Shown: piece after piece, positions 44,636 through 53,302 of the stretch | Layout: each line of letters begins with the position of its first letter | Numbering within the stretch: position 1 is the first letter of the stretch | Source of the DNA: Bacteroides ovatus | GTDB taxonomy: Bacteria; Bacteroidota; Bacteroidia; Bacteroidales; Bacteroidaceae | Direction of reading: 5' to 3' | DNA length: 64,000 bases | NCBI RefSeq assembly: GCF_001314995.1 | Contig: NZ_CP012938.1 | Span: 1,426,001-1,490,000 of the forward strand | The notes under the pieces: model-generated | The model's input: the letters and a program-made list of their open reading frames with translations, nothing else | Told to the model about the DNA's origin: nothing | Database searches by the model: none | Translations under genes and position numbers: made by a program

Positions 44636-45811
44636 ATGGCAAACGAACTCGAGCTGAAATACGGCTGCAACCCTAATCAAAAGCCTGCCCGTATCTTCAT
44701 AAAAGAAGGCGAACTCCCCATCGAAGTATTGAATGGACGTCCCGGTTATATCAATCTATTGGATGCATTCAACAGTTGGCAACTAGTGAAAGAACTGAAA
44801 GAAGCTACCGGACTGCCGGCTGCCGCTTCTTTTAAACATGTCAGCCCTGCAGGTGCTGCTGTTGCGGTAGAAATGAGCGACACGCTGAAGAAGATTTATT
44901 TTGTCGATGACATGAAACTATCTCCATTGGCTACAGCATACGCCCGTGCACGTGGAGCAGACCGTATGTCGTCTTACGGAGACTTTATCGCATTGTCCGA
45001 CACTTGTGACGAAGAAACAGCACGCATCATCAACCGTGAAGTATCCGACGGCGTCATTGCTCCTGACTATACTCCCGAAGCACTGGAGATTCTAAAGAAT
45101 AAAAGAAAAGGAACCTATAATGTAATAAAGATAGATCCTGCATACCGCCCGGCTCCTATCGAACATAAAGATGTATTCGGAGTAACTTTCGAACAAGGAA
45201 GAAACGAATTGAAGATCGATGAAAGTCTTTTGAAAGAGATGCCTACGCAGAACAAGGAAATCCCGGCTGATGCAAAACGCGACTTAATCATTGCCTTAAT
45301 CACTTTAAAATATACACAATCCAATTCTGTATGTTATGCCAAAGACGGACAGGCAATCGGTATTGGCGCAGGCCAACAGTCACGTATTCACTGTACGCGC
45401 CTGGCAGGAAATAAAGCAGATATCTGGTATTTACGCCAACACCCGAAAGTGATGAACTTGCCATGGATTGAAAAAATCCGTCGTGCAGACCGTGACAATA
45501 CGATTGACGTTTACATTTCGGAAGATTATGACGACGTACTGGCAGACGGTATCTGGCAACAGTTCTTCACTGAAAAGCCTGAAATACTGACACGCGAAGA
45601 AAAACGGGCATGGTTGGATACGATGACAGGCGTAGCTTTAGGATCAGATGCATTCTTCCCATTCGGAGATAATATAGAACGCGCACACAAGAGTGGCGTC
45701 AGCTATATTGCACAACCGGGCGGATCAGTACGTGACGATCATGTGATTGGAACTTGCGACAAATACAATATGGCAATGGCATTTACAGGCATCCGCTTGT
45801 TCCACCATTAA
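44636..45811 (+). CDS. Stand-alone AICAR transformylase domain (PurH C-terminal half)
   Basis: 391 residues covering only the AICARFT part of PurH. It begins LELKYGCNPNQKPARIF, where the transformylase domain starts in bifunctional PurH, and keeps FKHVSPAGAAV with the conserved Lys-His, YARARGADRMSSYGDFIALSD, YTQSNSVCYAKDGQAIGIGAGQQSRIHCTRLAG and the C-terminal QPGGSVRDDHVIGTCDKY (motifs given in part). The inosinicase (MGS-like) domain is absent. Either it works with a separate cyclohydrolase or it is an accessory copy. No purine gene is nearby. Confidence 0.88.
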   Translation: MANELELKYGCNPNQKPARIFIKEGELPIEVLNGRPGYINLLDAFNSWQLVKELKEATGLPAAASFKHVSPAGAAVAVEMSDTLKKIYFVDDMKLSPLATAYARARGADRMSSYGDFIALSDTCDEETARIINREVSDGVIAPDYTPEALEILKNKRKGTYNVIKIDPAYRPAPIEHKDVFGVTFEQGRNELKIDESLLKEMPTQNKEIPADAKRDLIIALITLKYTQSNSVCYAKDGQAIGIGAGQQSRIHCTRLAGNKADIWYLRQHPKVMNLPWIEKIRRADRDNTIDVYISEDYDDVLADGIWQQFFTEKPEILTREEKRAWLDTMTGVALGSDAFFPFGDNIERAHKSGVSYIAQPGGSVRDDHVIGTCDKYNMAMAFTGIRLFHH

Positions 45812-45910
45812 AAAGATCGACCATTTTTTATTCCATATATCCCCATTTATAATGAGAAGGAGACAAATCTTCCATTATAAATGGGGATTTCCTATTTCTT
45901 TAAGACCCTC

Positions 45911-45918
45911 TATCTTTG
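45911..45918 (+). promoter_or_regulatory. -7 box (TATCTTTG) for flavodoxin
   Basis: TAnnTTTG 29 nt before the ATG at 45947. It lies inside the frame's upstream extension and so supports the shorter start. Confidence 0.6.
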
Positions 45919-45946
45919 CAGCGTTACATTTAAAAACGAATCAAAG

Positions 45947-46453
45947 ATGAATAAAATTGGTGTATTTTATGGTTCCACAACAGGAACAACAGAAGACCTT
46001 GCCCGTCGAATTGCAGAGAAATTAGATGTACCATCGGCAGATGTATTTGATGTATCCAAGCTAACAGAGGCATTAGTCAATGAATATGATGTATTGGTGC
46101 TCGGCTCTTCCACATGGGGAGCAGGCGAACTTCAAGATGACTGGTACGATGGAGTAAAAGTTTTAAAGAAGTGTGATTTATCCCACAAATCTGTAGCCCT
46201 GTTCGGTTGCGGCGACTCTGACTCGTATAGCGACACATTCTGTGACGCAATAGGTATTCTTTATGAAGATCTGAAAGATACTCACTGCAAATTCTGTGGA
46301 GCAACAGATACTGCAGGCTATACCTTCGATTCTTCCATTGCCGTCGTAGACGGTAAGTTTGTAGGTCTTCCACTTGACGAAGTCAACGAAGATAGCAAAA
46401 CAGACGAACGTATCAGCGCATGGGCCGAACAAGTGAAACAAGAAATTAGCTAA
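45947..46453 (+). CDS. fldA: Flavodoxin, long-chain type
   Basis: FMN electron carrier of 168 residues. Start chosen at MNKIGVFYGSTTGTTEDLA, placing the FMN phosphate loop STTGTTE at the N-terminus; an upstream in-frame ATG (45881) precedes the promoter. Other FMN contacts are GSSTWGAGELQDDW near residue 53 and the GCGDSDSYSDTFCDAIG region near residue 88. The long loop between them marks the long-chain class. The DUF2023 gene follows 33 nt downstream, a recurring partner of flavodoxin genes in Bacteroidetes (general knowledge). Confidence 0.95.
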   Translation: MNKIGVFYGSTTGTTEDLARRIAEKLDVPSADVFDVSKLTEALVNEYDVLVLGSSTWGAGELQDDWYDGVKVLKKCDLSHKSVALFGCGDSDSYSDTFCDAIGILYEDLKDTHCKFCGATDTAGYTFDSSIAVVDGKFVGLPLDEVNEDSKTDERISAWAEQVKQEIS

Positions 46454-46486
46454 TTTTACCTTAACATAAAAAGAATACTTTGCATC

Positions 46487-46849
46487 ATGGCAACTGAAAG
46501 AATCATCCCCGGCGAAATCCGAATTTTTCTTAATCATATTTATGAGTTTAAGAAAGGCGTACGCAACATGGTACTTTACACAATGAGTAAAGAGCACGAA
46601 GAATTTGCCATCCGCCGATTGAAAAATCAAAAGATCAGTTATATGATACAGGAAGTAGGTACCAATAAAATCAACCTGTTTTTTGGAAAGGCAGAATGTA
46701 TGGAAGCCATGCGGCACATCATCATCCGTCCTTTAAACCAACTGACTGCTGAAGAAGATTTTATTTTAGGAGCCATGCTGGGATATGACCTTTGCCAGCA
46801 ATGCAAACGATATTGCAGTAAAAAAGAAGGTATAAAGATGGCAGTTTAA
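46487..46849 (+). CDS. DUF2023-family protein
   Basis: 120 residues, soluble, no signal peptide. The middle KEHEEFAIRRLKNQKISYMIQEVG and ITNLFFG-type segments, with a C-terminal CQQCKRYC cysteine set, suggest a compact alpha/beta domain with a possible metal site. Family function is not known. Its position directly behind flavodoxin implies co-expression, perhaps in flavodoxin-dependent electron transfer. Confidence 0.8.
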   Translation: MATERIIPGEIRIFLNHIYEFKKGVRNMVLYTMSKEHEEFAIRRLKNQKISYMIQEVGTNKINLFFGKAECMEAMRHIIIRPLNQLTAEEDFILGAMLGYDLCQQCKRYCSKKEGIKMAV

Positions 46850-47171
46850 GCGATAACCTTAGCATAAGTTTAGCTTTGTTTGTATGTAGTTTGTCTGAGT
46901 TGAATCGTTTCTGAAAAGGTAGTTTCCTGATGGTAGATATACTCAAGGAAACTGGTTGTAGAAGAAACGATTCGCTCAATTACAAACAAAATCGGTGACA
47001 CTATGAAATAATAAAGACAACTCTACACACTAACAACAGACAAAGGTGTATATCAGTAAAAATTATCATACTGAAATACACCTTTGTCTGTTTTATTTTA
47101 TCTACTACTATATTTTTTTTACTCTTTAGATTAAAATTACCTACATATACTGAATTTAAGAAACAACTATG
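46850..47171. repeat. 3' region with a three-tier nested inverted repeat
   Basis: Outer arms TTTGTTTGTA (46875-46884) with TACAAACAAA (46981-46990); middle arms TGAG-TT-GAATCGTTTCT (46896-46912) with AGAAACGATTC-G-CTCA (46963-46977); inner arms AGTTTCCT (46921-46928) with AGGAAACT (46946-46953). The whole 116-nt block folds on itself. A strong terminator follows at 47037-47100. No ORF was found. Confidence 0.7.
47037..47100 (+). terminator. Strong terminator after fldA-DUF2023
   Basis: Perfect 15-bp outer stem CAGACAAAGGTGTAT (47037-47051) with ATACACCTTTGTCTG (47076-47090), extended inside by TCAGTA/TACTGA, then TTTTATTTTA. Confidence 0.85.
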
Positions 47172-47216
47172 CCTAATATTAGGTATTGCCACATTTTTTA
47201 ACCTAATCTAACTTTG
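47172..47216 (+). promoter_or_regulatory. Promoter and dyad operator of the imelysin/cytochrome operon
   Basis: TTG (47186-47188), 20 nt, TAACTTTG (47209-47216): a good Bacteroides promoter 23 nt before the first gene. A perfect 12-bp palindrome CCTAATATTAGG (47172-47183) abuts the -33 element, and CCTAAT recurs at 47202 between the two boxes. It is a plausible regulator site; the regulator is unknown. Confidence 0.65.
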
Positions 47217-47239
47217 CAGCCGATAAAATTATTAAAAAG

Positions 47240-48580
47240 ATGAGAAAAATAACAGCAATCGTTATTCTTAGTCTCCTACCTTCTCTTACAATTCCAGCAC
47301 AGGAGACAAAAGAAATTTCCAAAAGTAGTAATTCTTCTTCTACAGAAGAATATACAAAATTCCGTTTTGGAGGATACGGTGAAATGGTCGCTAATTTTAA
47401 AGATTATGGCATCAACCGTTTCTATGGAGGAAACGATGGTAATCCAAAGAAAAACAGGAATACCATTTCAATTCCCCGTTTCGTTTTAGCTTTTGATTAT
47501 AAGTTCAATTCCAAATGGATACTCGGTGCAGAGATTGAGTTCGAATCTGGTGGAACAGGTACAGCTTTCGAATTAGAAAACACCGAAAACGGTGAATACG
47601 AAACAGAAGTTGAAAAAGGAGGTGAAGTAGCTATCGAACAATTTCACATCACACGTTTAATTCACCGCTCCCTCAATGTACGTGCCGGACATATTATTGT
47701 TCCGGTAGGATTGACTAACGCACACCATGAACCGATCAATTTCTTCGGAACTTCACGCCCGGAAGGTGAAACAAGCCTTTTGCCTTCTACCTGGCATGAA
47801 AATGGTCTGGAAATCTTTGGTTCTTTCGGAAAAGGGTATGCAAGCTTCGATTACCAAGCTATGGTGGTAGCAGGCCTGAACCCTAATGGATTCGATCGTA
47901 ACACATGGGTAGGTAGTGGCAAACAGGGAATCTTTGAGGAAGACAACTTCACTTCTCCCGCGTATGTATTTCGTTTAGATTATAAAGGAGTTCCCGGTTT
48001 ACGTGTAGGTGCATCATTTTATTATTGTGCAGATGCAGGAGCCAACTCTGATAAAGAACAGACTTATGCAAACTATGGAAAAATTCCGATAAGAATCTTC
48101 ACCGCAGATGCACAGTATCGCAATAAATATGTAACGGCACGCGGTAATATCTTATATGGAAATTTAGGAAATTCATTAGGAGTAAGTCAGGCAAATGTCA
48201 AATTATCCAATAAATCGCCTTACAGCCGTCTGGCTCCGGTAGCGAAGAATGCCGTAAGTTATGCAGCAGAAGCCGGCATTAATATCCGCTCGGTCTTCGG
48301 AGGCAATAAAAAGATTCCGGTAATCTATCCATTTGCCCGCTATGAATACTACAACCCACAAGAGAAAGGGGAAAAAGGGCAAACGATGGAAAAACGTTGC
48401 CAAGTAAGTATGTGGACAGCGGGATTAAATTGGTACGCTTTGCCAAACTTAGTGATAAAAGCAGACTATGCAACCCGCCAGATTGGTACAAATAAAGTTT
48501 TTGGCGTATCAAAGTCATACAACAGTGAAAACGAATTTTCTATTGGAATTGCCTATATAGGATGGTTTATTAAGAAATAA
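47240..48580 (+). CDS. Outer-membrane porin-like beta-barrel protein (first of operon)
   Basis: 446 residues. The signal peptide ends near TIPAQE (residue 21). The rest is beta-strand rich with repeated aromatic-terminated strands, and the C-terminus is the barrel-closing IAYIGWFIKK. GGYGEMVANF and IPRFVLAFDYKFNSKWILGAEIEFE resemble phosphate-selective/OprO-P-like porins. It heads the operon, and imelysin follows 26 nt downstream. A substrate cannot be inferred from sequence alone. Confidence 0.75.
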   Translation: MRKITAIVILSLLPSLTIPAQETKEISKSSNSSSTEEYTKFRFGGYGEMVANFKDYGINRFYGGNDGNPKKNRNTISIPRFVLAFDYKFNSKWILGAEIEFESGGTGTAFELENTENGEYETEVEKGGEVAIEQFHITRLIHRSLNVRAGHIIVPVGLTNAHHEPINFFGTSRPEGETSLLPSTWHENGLEIFGSFGKGYASFDYQAMVVAGLNPNGFDRNTWVGSGKQGIFEEDNFTSPAYVFRLDYKGVPGLRVGASFYYCADAGANSDKEQTYANYGKIPIRIFTADAQYRNKYVTARGNILYGNLGNSLGVSQANVKLSNKSPYSRLAPVAKNAVSYAAEAGINIRSVFGGNKKIPVIYPFARYEYYNPQEKGEKGQTMEKRCQVSMWTAGLNWYALPNLVIKADYATRQIGTNKVFGVSKSYNSENEFSIGIAYIGWFIKK

Positions 48581-48606
48581 CAAATAATCAATTATTTAAT
48601 TTTTAT

Positions 48607-49761
48607 ATGATGAAAACAAAATTCTTTTATGTCGCAGCCCTAATATTGGGATTAGCATTCACAACAACTTCTTGCAGCAGTGATGATGACAACCCAACAG
48701 TAGATCCTGCCAATATTGATTACACTCCTGAAAACGCATCAAGCTGGCATAACTACATGAGAAATGTAGCAGCACTTCTAAAAACAGATGCAACCAATCT
48801 CTACAACGCATGGAATTCAAGCTATAAAGGAGGTGAAAGCTATGCTTCCCTGTTCAAGGCTCATAGTGGCTCTCCTTACGCAAGCGCCTTGAGCTGTGTG
48901 GAAGAAATCGTGGATAAATGCGCGGAAATTGCCAATGAAGTCGGTACTGCCAAAATTGGTGACCCATACAACTTGTATAAAGCCGGAAATACTGAAGAAG
49001 CATTATATGCTGTGGAATCCTGGTACAGCTGGCATTCTCGTGATGACTATACCAATAACATTTATTCCATCCGGAATGCATATTACGGTTCTTTAGACGG
49101 TAATATAAATGCTAATTCTTTATCTACTGTTATCGCCGGTGCTAATTCATCATTAGATACCAAGATAAAGAATGCTATCCAAAAAGCGGCAAAAGCCATT
49201 CAGGATATTCCGCAACCTTTCCGTAATCATATTCCCAGTAACGAAACGGTAGCAGCTATGGATGCTTGTGCAGAGCTGGAAAGTATACTGAAGAATGACT
49301 TAAAATCCTATATTGCAAATAATAGCAACAATATCAATACGGACGCAGTACTTAATCCTGTAGTAACACAATATGTAGATGCAGTAGTAGTGCCTACCTA
49401 CAAAAGTTTGAAAGAAAAAAATGACGCTCTCTACAATGCAGTAATAGTCCTTGCAGACAATCCGTCAAATAGTGCTTTTGAAACAGCTTGTGATGCTTGG
49501 ATCACTGCCCGTGAACCATGGGAAAAGAGCGAAGCTTTCTTATTCGGTCCGGTAGACGAAATGGGACTTGATCCTAACATGGACAGCTGGCCTTTGGATC
49601 AGAATGCTATTGTACAAATACTGAATTCTCAAAGTTGGAGTGATCTCGAATGGAGTGAAGGTGATGATGAAGCTGCTGTCGAATCGGCACAAAATGTACG
49701 CGGTTTCCACACATTGGAATTCCTTCTCTACAAAAACGGTGAACCACGTAAAGTACAATAA
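48607..49761 (+). CDS. Imelysin (M75/ICMP-like) lipoprotein
   Basis: 384 residues. The lipoprotein signal ends TTTSCSSDDDN, with Cys23 as the anchor. The mature part is helical with the imelysin signature GFHTLEFLLYKNG near the C-terminus (bases about 49702-49740), the GxHxxE motif of this family, and an earlier WxxAREPWEKSEAFLFGPVD segment. Imelysin-family proteins (ICMP, EfeO M75 domain) are linked to iron uptake; peptidase activity is doubted. Expected on the outer membrane. The next gene is separated by a hairpin. Confidence 0.92.
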   Translation: MMKTKFFYVAALILGLAFTTTSCSSDDDNPTVDPANIDYTPENASSWHNYMRNVAALLKTDATNLYNAWNSSYKGGESYASLFKAHSGSPYASALSCVEEIVDKCAEIANEVGTAKIGDPYNLYKAGNTEEALYAVESWYSWHSRDDYTNNIYSIRNAYYGSLDGNINANSLSTVIAGANSSLDTKIKNAIQKAAKAIQDIPQPFRNHIPSNETVAAMDACAELESILKNDLKSYIANNSNNINTDAVLNPVVTQYVDAVVVPTYKSLKEKNDALYNAVIVLADNPSNSAFETACDAWITAREPWEKSEAFLFGPVDEMGLDPNMDSWPLDQNAIVQILNSQSWSDLEWSEGDDEAAVESAQNVRGFHTLEFLLYKNGEPRKVQ

Positions 49762-49788
49762 AGCTTTATCTTAGCTAAGATATTATTG

Positions 49789-49829
49789 AGAAGTAAAGGT
49801 TGGAATTCAATGATCCACCTTTACTTCTT
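49789..49829 (+). terminator. Internal hairpin between imelysin and di-heme genes
   Basis: AGAAGTAAAGG (49789-49799) pairs with CCTTTACTTCT (49818-49828), extended by TTGGA/TCCA, with little T tail. Likely a partial terminator or RNA-processing site that lowers expression of the genes after it. Confidence 0.6.
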
Positions 49830-49871
49830 TGGTATGTTTAAAACATATTATTGAAACAAAGTCAATAAACA

Positions 49872-51302
49872 ATGAATCACTTTCTAAAATATTCATTCTC
49901 TTTCTTTTGCCTGTTGGCATGCTCTGCCTGTAATGATGACGGAATTGACATATTGGATATCGAGATTCCGGAGGGCTATGCTCTATCAGCCGGAACATCA
50001 ACTATTTTCTTGAATTCGTCTGTTGCTTATGACACGCCTGCAGATTGGATAACAGGAGCATACGATGTACGTTTCACCCGAGGTGACAGACTATATGACG
50101 ATGTACGTACAAGTAACAACGGTCATGGCGGCGGACTTGGTCCCGTTTATGCCGGTTATTCGTGCGGCAGTTGCCACCGGAATGCGGGACGTACCAAACC
50201 CTCTTTATGGACAGAGGGTGGATCGGGCAGCTATGGATTCTCTTCCATGCTAGTCTACATATCCCGTAAAAACGGAGCTTTCTTTCAAGATTATGGACGT
50301 GTGCTTCATGACCAGGCAATCTATGGAGTGCAACCGGAAGGCAAACTGTCTGTGGAATACACTTACGAGACATTTTCTTTCCCTGATGGAGAAGCCTACA
50401 CACTTTGCAAACCCAATTATACTATATCTGAATGGTATGCCGAAGAAATCAAACCGGAAGATTTGTTTTGTACCGTACGTATTCCATTACGCCATGTAGG
50501 CATGGGGCAAATGATGGCACTAGATCCTGTTGAAATTGAAGCACTTGCAGCAAAAAGTAATTATCCCGAATATGGAATCAGCGGACGATGTAATTACATC
50601 ACCGAACGCGGAGTAAGAAGTCTGGGATTGTCCGGCAACAAAGCTCAACATGCCGATTTAACTGTAGAATTGGGATTCTCCAGTGATATGGGCGTTACCA
50701 ACAGCCGCTATCCGGAAGAAATCTGTGAAGGACAAATACAAGTAAACCAAGGTAGCATGATGGGGCTTTCTTACGACCAACTGGATGTCAGCACAGAAGA
50801 GATGGAAAACGTAGATCTCTATATGCAAAGTCTTGGTGTTCCCGCCCGGCGTAATGTAAACGATCCGCAAGTAATCAAAGGGGAACAGAACTTCTATAAA
50901 GCCAAATGTCATCTCTGTCATGTGACCACTTTACACACTAAGACACGTGGTAGTGTTTTATTAAATAATACTCAACTCCCGTGGTTAGGCGGTCAAACGA
51001 TTCACCCTTATTCTGATTATCTATTACATGATATGGGTTCTGAAATTATGGGAGTCGGACTGAACGACAACTATATAAGCGGGCTGGCACGTGGAAACGA
51101 ATGGCGTACTACCCCTCTTTGGGGAATCGGCTTACAAGAAAAGGTCAACGGACATACTTATTTCTTGCATGACGGACGTGCCCGCAATCTGACAGAAGCC
51201 ATCATGTGGCATGGCGGAGAAGGAGAAGCATCAAAGAACTTATTTAAGAATATGAGTAAGGAAGACCGGGATGCGCTGATTGCATTTTTAAATTCACTTT
51301 AA
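49872..51302 (+). CDS. Di-heme oxidoreductase lipoprotein (DUF1111)
   Basis: 476 residues. The signal ends LACSACNDDG, so it is probably lipidated. Two c-type heme motifs are present: CGSCH near residue 98 and CHLCH near residue 346. Typical DUF1111 blocks are GHGGGLGPVYAGYSCGSCH, the second-half TRGSVLLNNTQLPWLGGQ and the C-terminal RARNLTEAIMWHGGEGE. Members are called thiol oxidoreductases or di-heme peroxidase-like proteins and often sit beside imelysin genes. It needs covalent heme attachment, consistent with the CcsBA gene at the operon's end. Confidence 0.92.
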   Translation: MNHFLKYSFSFFCLLACSACNDDGIDILDIEIPEGYALSAGTSTIFLNSSVAYDTPADWITGAYDVRFTRGDRLYDDVRTSNNGHGGGLGPVYAGYSCGSCHRNAGRTKPSLWTEGGSGSYGFSSMLVYISRKNGAFFQDYGRVLHDQAIYGVQPEGKLSVEYTYETFSFPDGEAYTLCKPNYTISEWYAEEIKPEDLFCTVRIPLRHVGMGQMMALDPVEIEALAAKSNYPEYGISGRCNYITERGVRSLGLSGNKAQHADLTVELGFSSDMGVTNSRYPEEICEGQIQVNQGSMMGLSYDQLDVSTEEMENVDLYMQSLGVPARRNVNDPQVIKGEQNFYKAKCHLCHVTTLHTKTRGSVLLNNTQLPWLGGQTIHPYSDYLLHDMGSEIMGVGLNDNYISGLARGNEWRTTPLWGIGLQEKVNGHTYFLHDGRARNLTEAIMWHGGEGEASKNLFKNMSKEDRDALIAFLNSL

Positions 51303-51329
51303 ACTAAAAGTAGTATATATAAAGTAATT

Positions 51330-52544
51330 ATGAAGAGATTTATAATCATTGCCATGCTGACTGCCATAATGCCTTTGGCCGCTATGGCACAACATGAAGA
51401 AGATACAGAAAATGGTGTAGTATCATTAGCTGGAAGAGAAGGATTCACTATCGAAACCAAGAAAGGAGATTTTGTATTCAAACCCTATTTGCTCGTACAG
51501 ACCAGTGCAAACCTCAATTGGTACGACGATGAAGGACTGGATAAAGCATACAATCAAGATAACATAGCCAACTCCGGATTTTCAGTTCCTTACGCCGTAC
51601 TCGGATTCACCGGAAAGGCTTTCGATAAAGTATCTTTCAACCTTTCCATAAATGCGGCAGCCAGTGGAGGCGCATTACTTCAACAAGCCTGGTTTGATGT
51701 TCAACTGAAAAAGCAGTTTGCCATCCGGGTCGGTAAATTCAAAACTCCGTTTTCACATGCCTACCTGACAACACTGGGAGAAACATTGTTACCTAGTTTG
51801 CCAGTATCACTGACTGCTCCCGTTATCCTCCCCTATTCTTTGAATGCGGTAACACCCAATATTGGCACCGGATTCGATTTAGGTGTAGAGATTCACGGTT
51901 TGGTAGCTGATAAATTCGGGTATGAAATCGGTTTATTCAACGGTACGGGTGCAGCGGTAAATACAGCAACAAAAACATTTAGTGATGACTGGCACATTCC
52001 GTCTTTACTGTACGCCGGACGTTTCACCTATATGCCTAAAGGAGTGATGCCCGCTACACAGGGAAATCCGAACAGGCTGAATGAAGACAAAATCATGTTT
52101 GGTATTTCTACCTCTATCAATGTAGAAAGTGAAAATGAAAGTACCAATGATTATCGTGCCGGATTGGAGTTTGCAATGCTAAAGAACAAACTTTACCTGG
52201 GTGCTGAAGTCTATTATATGAATGTTGGCTTCACAAAAAGACAAAAGATTTCCGAGTCATATAATTACCTGGGCGGCTATGTACAAGGTGGTTACTTCGT
52301 TGCCCCCCGTCTGCAAGCAGCTGCACGCTATGATTTCTTCAACCGTAACGGAATGGACACCAATGGTTTTCTAAATATGCCAGCCGTGGGTATGAACTAT
52401 TTTTTCAAGAACTGTAATCTGAAGTTACAAGCGATGTACCAGTATATTGCCCGTAAAGGTCATGATACCCAACTTGATCGGGATAACGACGATTTAGGTT
52501 TGGCAGTACATTCGGCCAGTATTCTACTCCAGTATACATTCTAA
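51330..52544 (+). CDS. Outer-membrane porin (OprO/P-like)
   Basis: 404 residues. Signal peptide ends AAMAQHEED near residue 21. The mature part has alternating beta strands, KGDFVFKPYLLVQTSANLNWY near the start, IRVGKFKTPFSHAYL and GPTIGTGF-type barrel strands, and the terminal ILLQYTF with C-terminal Phe. The family is phosphate-selective porin O/P. It is a second porin-like protein in the same operon; sequence similarity to the first is limited, so they may have different cargo or form different surfaces. Confidence 0.85.
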   Translation: MKRFIIIAMLTAIMPLAAMAQHEEDTENGVVSLAGREGFTIETKKGDFVFKPYLLVQTSANLNWYDDEGLDKAYNQDNIANSGFSVPYAVLGFTGKAFDKVSFNLSINAAASGGALLQQAWFDVQLKKQFAIRVGKFKTPFSHAYLTTLGETLLPSLPVSLTAPVILPYSLNAVTPNIGTGFDLGVEIHGLVADKFGYEIGLFNGTGAAVNTATKTFSDDWHIPSLLYAGRFTYMPKGVMPATQGNPNRLNEDKIMFGISTSINVESENESTNDYRAGLEFAMLKNKLYLGAEVYYMNVGFTKRQKISESYNYLGGYVQGGYFVAPRLQAAARYDFFNRNGMDTNGFLNMPAVGMNYFFKNCNLKLQAMYQYIARKGHDTQLDRDNDDLGLAVHSASILLQYTF

Positions 52545-52567
52545 ATAGCACAAGAAAGGATTTGTTT

Positions 52568-53281
52568 ATGAAAAAATATATTCTTTTCGGAGGTTATCTA
52601 CTGTTATTGGCATACATCACATCATGCGATGACGGACGTATTTACGAAAAGACAGAGACCCTATCAGAAGAAGGACGCACGCTGAAGATGAGCGGTAAGA
52701 TCAATGGTATCAGTAAATGGCCCGATGGTTATAGTGTTGTAGTGGCAGGCTTCAATGATGAGAGCGAGTATGCCGTTGTCACCAAAACAATTCCGGCGGT
52801 CGAAGATGATGAGATCCAGGTTACGATGACAGGAGTCAGTGATAAAGTAACCACTATTGAATTGTGCGTTATTAATAAATTGAGAAAACGAGTTATCAGT
52901 TTTCAGTCAATGGACGACCTTACAGCAGTTGACGACACCATCCTTATGGATGTGGGAACTGTAAATGTAGGTATGTACCATGGCATTCAAGAAAAAGTAT
53001 TTAATACGACATGCGCACACTGTCATGGCGGAAGTAGTTCGGCAGCAGCCAACCTGTATCTGACAGAAGGCAAAAGTTACGAGGCACTGGTCAACCGCCC
53101 GTCGAAGAAAGTAGATGGCATGTTACTCGTCAAGCCGGGCAGTGCGCAAGAAAGCGTATTGCACACATTATTGAATACCACTATTAGTTCAACCTGGGGA
53201 TACGATCACTCAAAAGAAATAGTATCATCTCCGATTTTGACCCTTATTGACGACTGGATCAATAACGGTGCGCAAGAATAA
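52568..53281 (+). CDS. Mono-heme c-type cytochrome lipoprotein
   Basis: About 237 residues from the ATG at 52568 (a TTG at 52562 is less likely). The signal ends AYITSCDDG, a lipobox with Cys about residue 20. One heme motif CAHCH lies near residue 149 (VFNTTCAHCHGGSSSAA), and the preceding region is beta-rich. The C-terminal IDDWINNGAQE is usual for class I-like cytochrome domains that end with a helix. A redox partner of the di-heme protein is the natural inference. Confidence 0.88.
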   Translation: MKKYILFGGYLLLLAYITSCDDGRIYEKTETLSEEGRTLKMSGKINGISKWPDGYSVVVAGFNDESEYAVVTKTIPAVEDDEIQVTMTGVSDKVTTIELCVINKLRKRVISFQSMDDLTAVDDTILMDVGTVNVGMYHGIQEKVFNTTCAHCHGGSSSAAANLYLTEGKSYEALVNRPSKKVDGMLLVKPGSAQESVLHTLLNTTISSTWGYDHSKEIVSSPILTLIDDWINNGAQE

Positions 53282-53302
53282 ATAGTTATTTACCCAACTG
53301 AT

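Noticed and set aside
45881..45946. Longer N-terminus for flavodoxin
   Set aside because: The extension precedes the promoter box at 45911-45918 and shifts the FMN loop away from the N-terminus.
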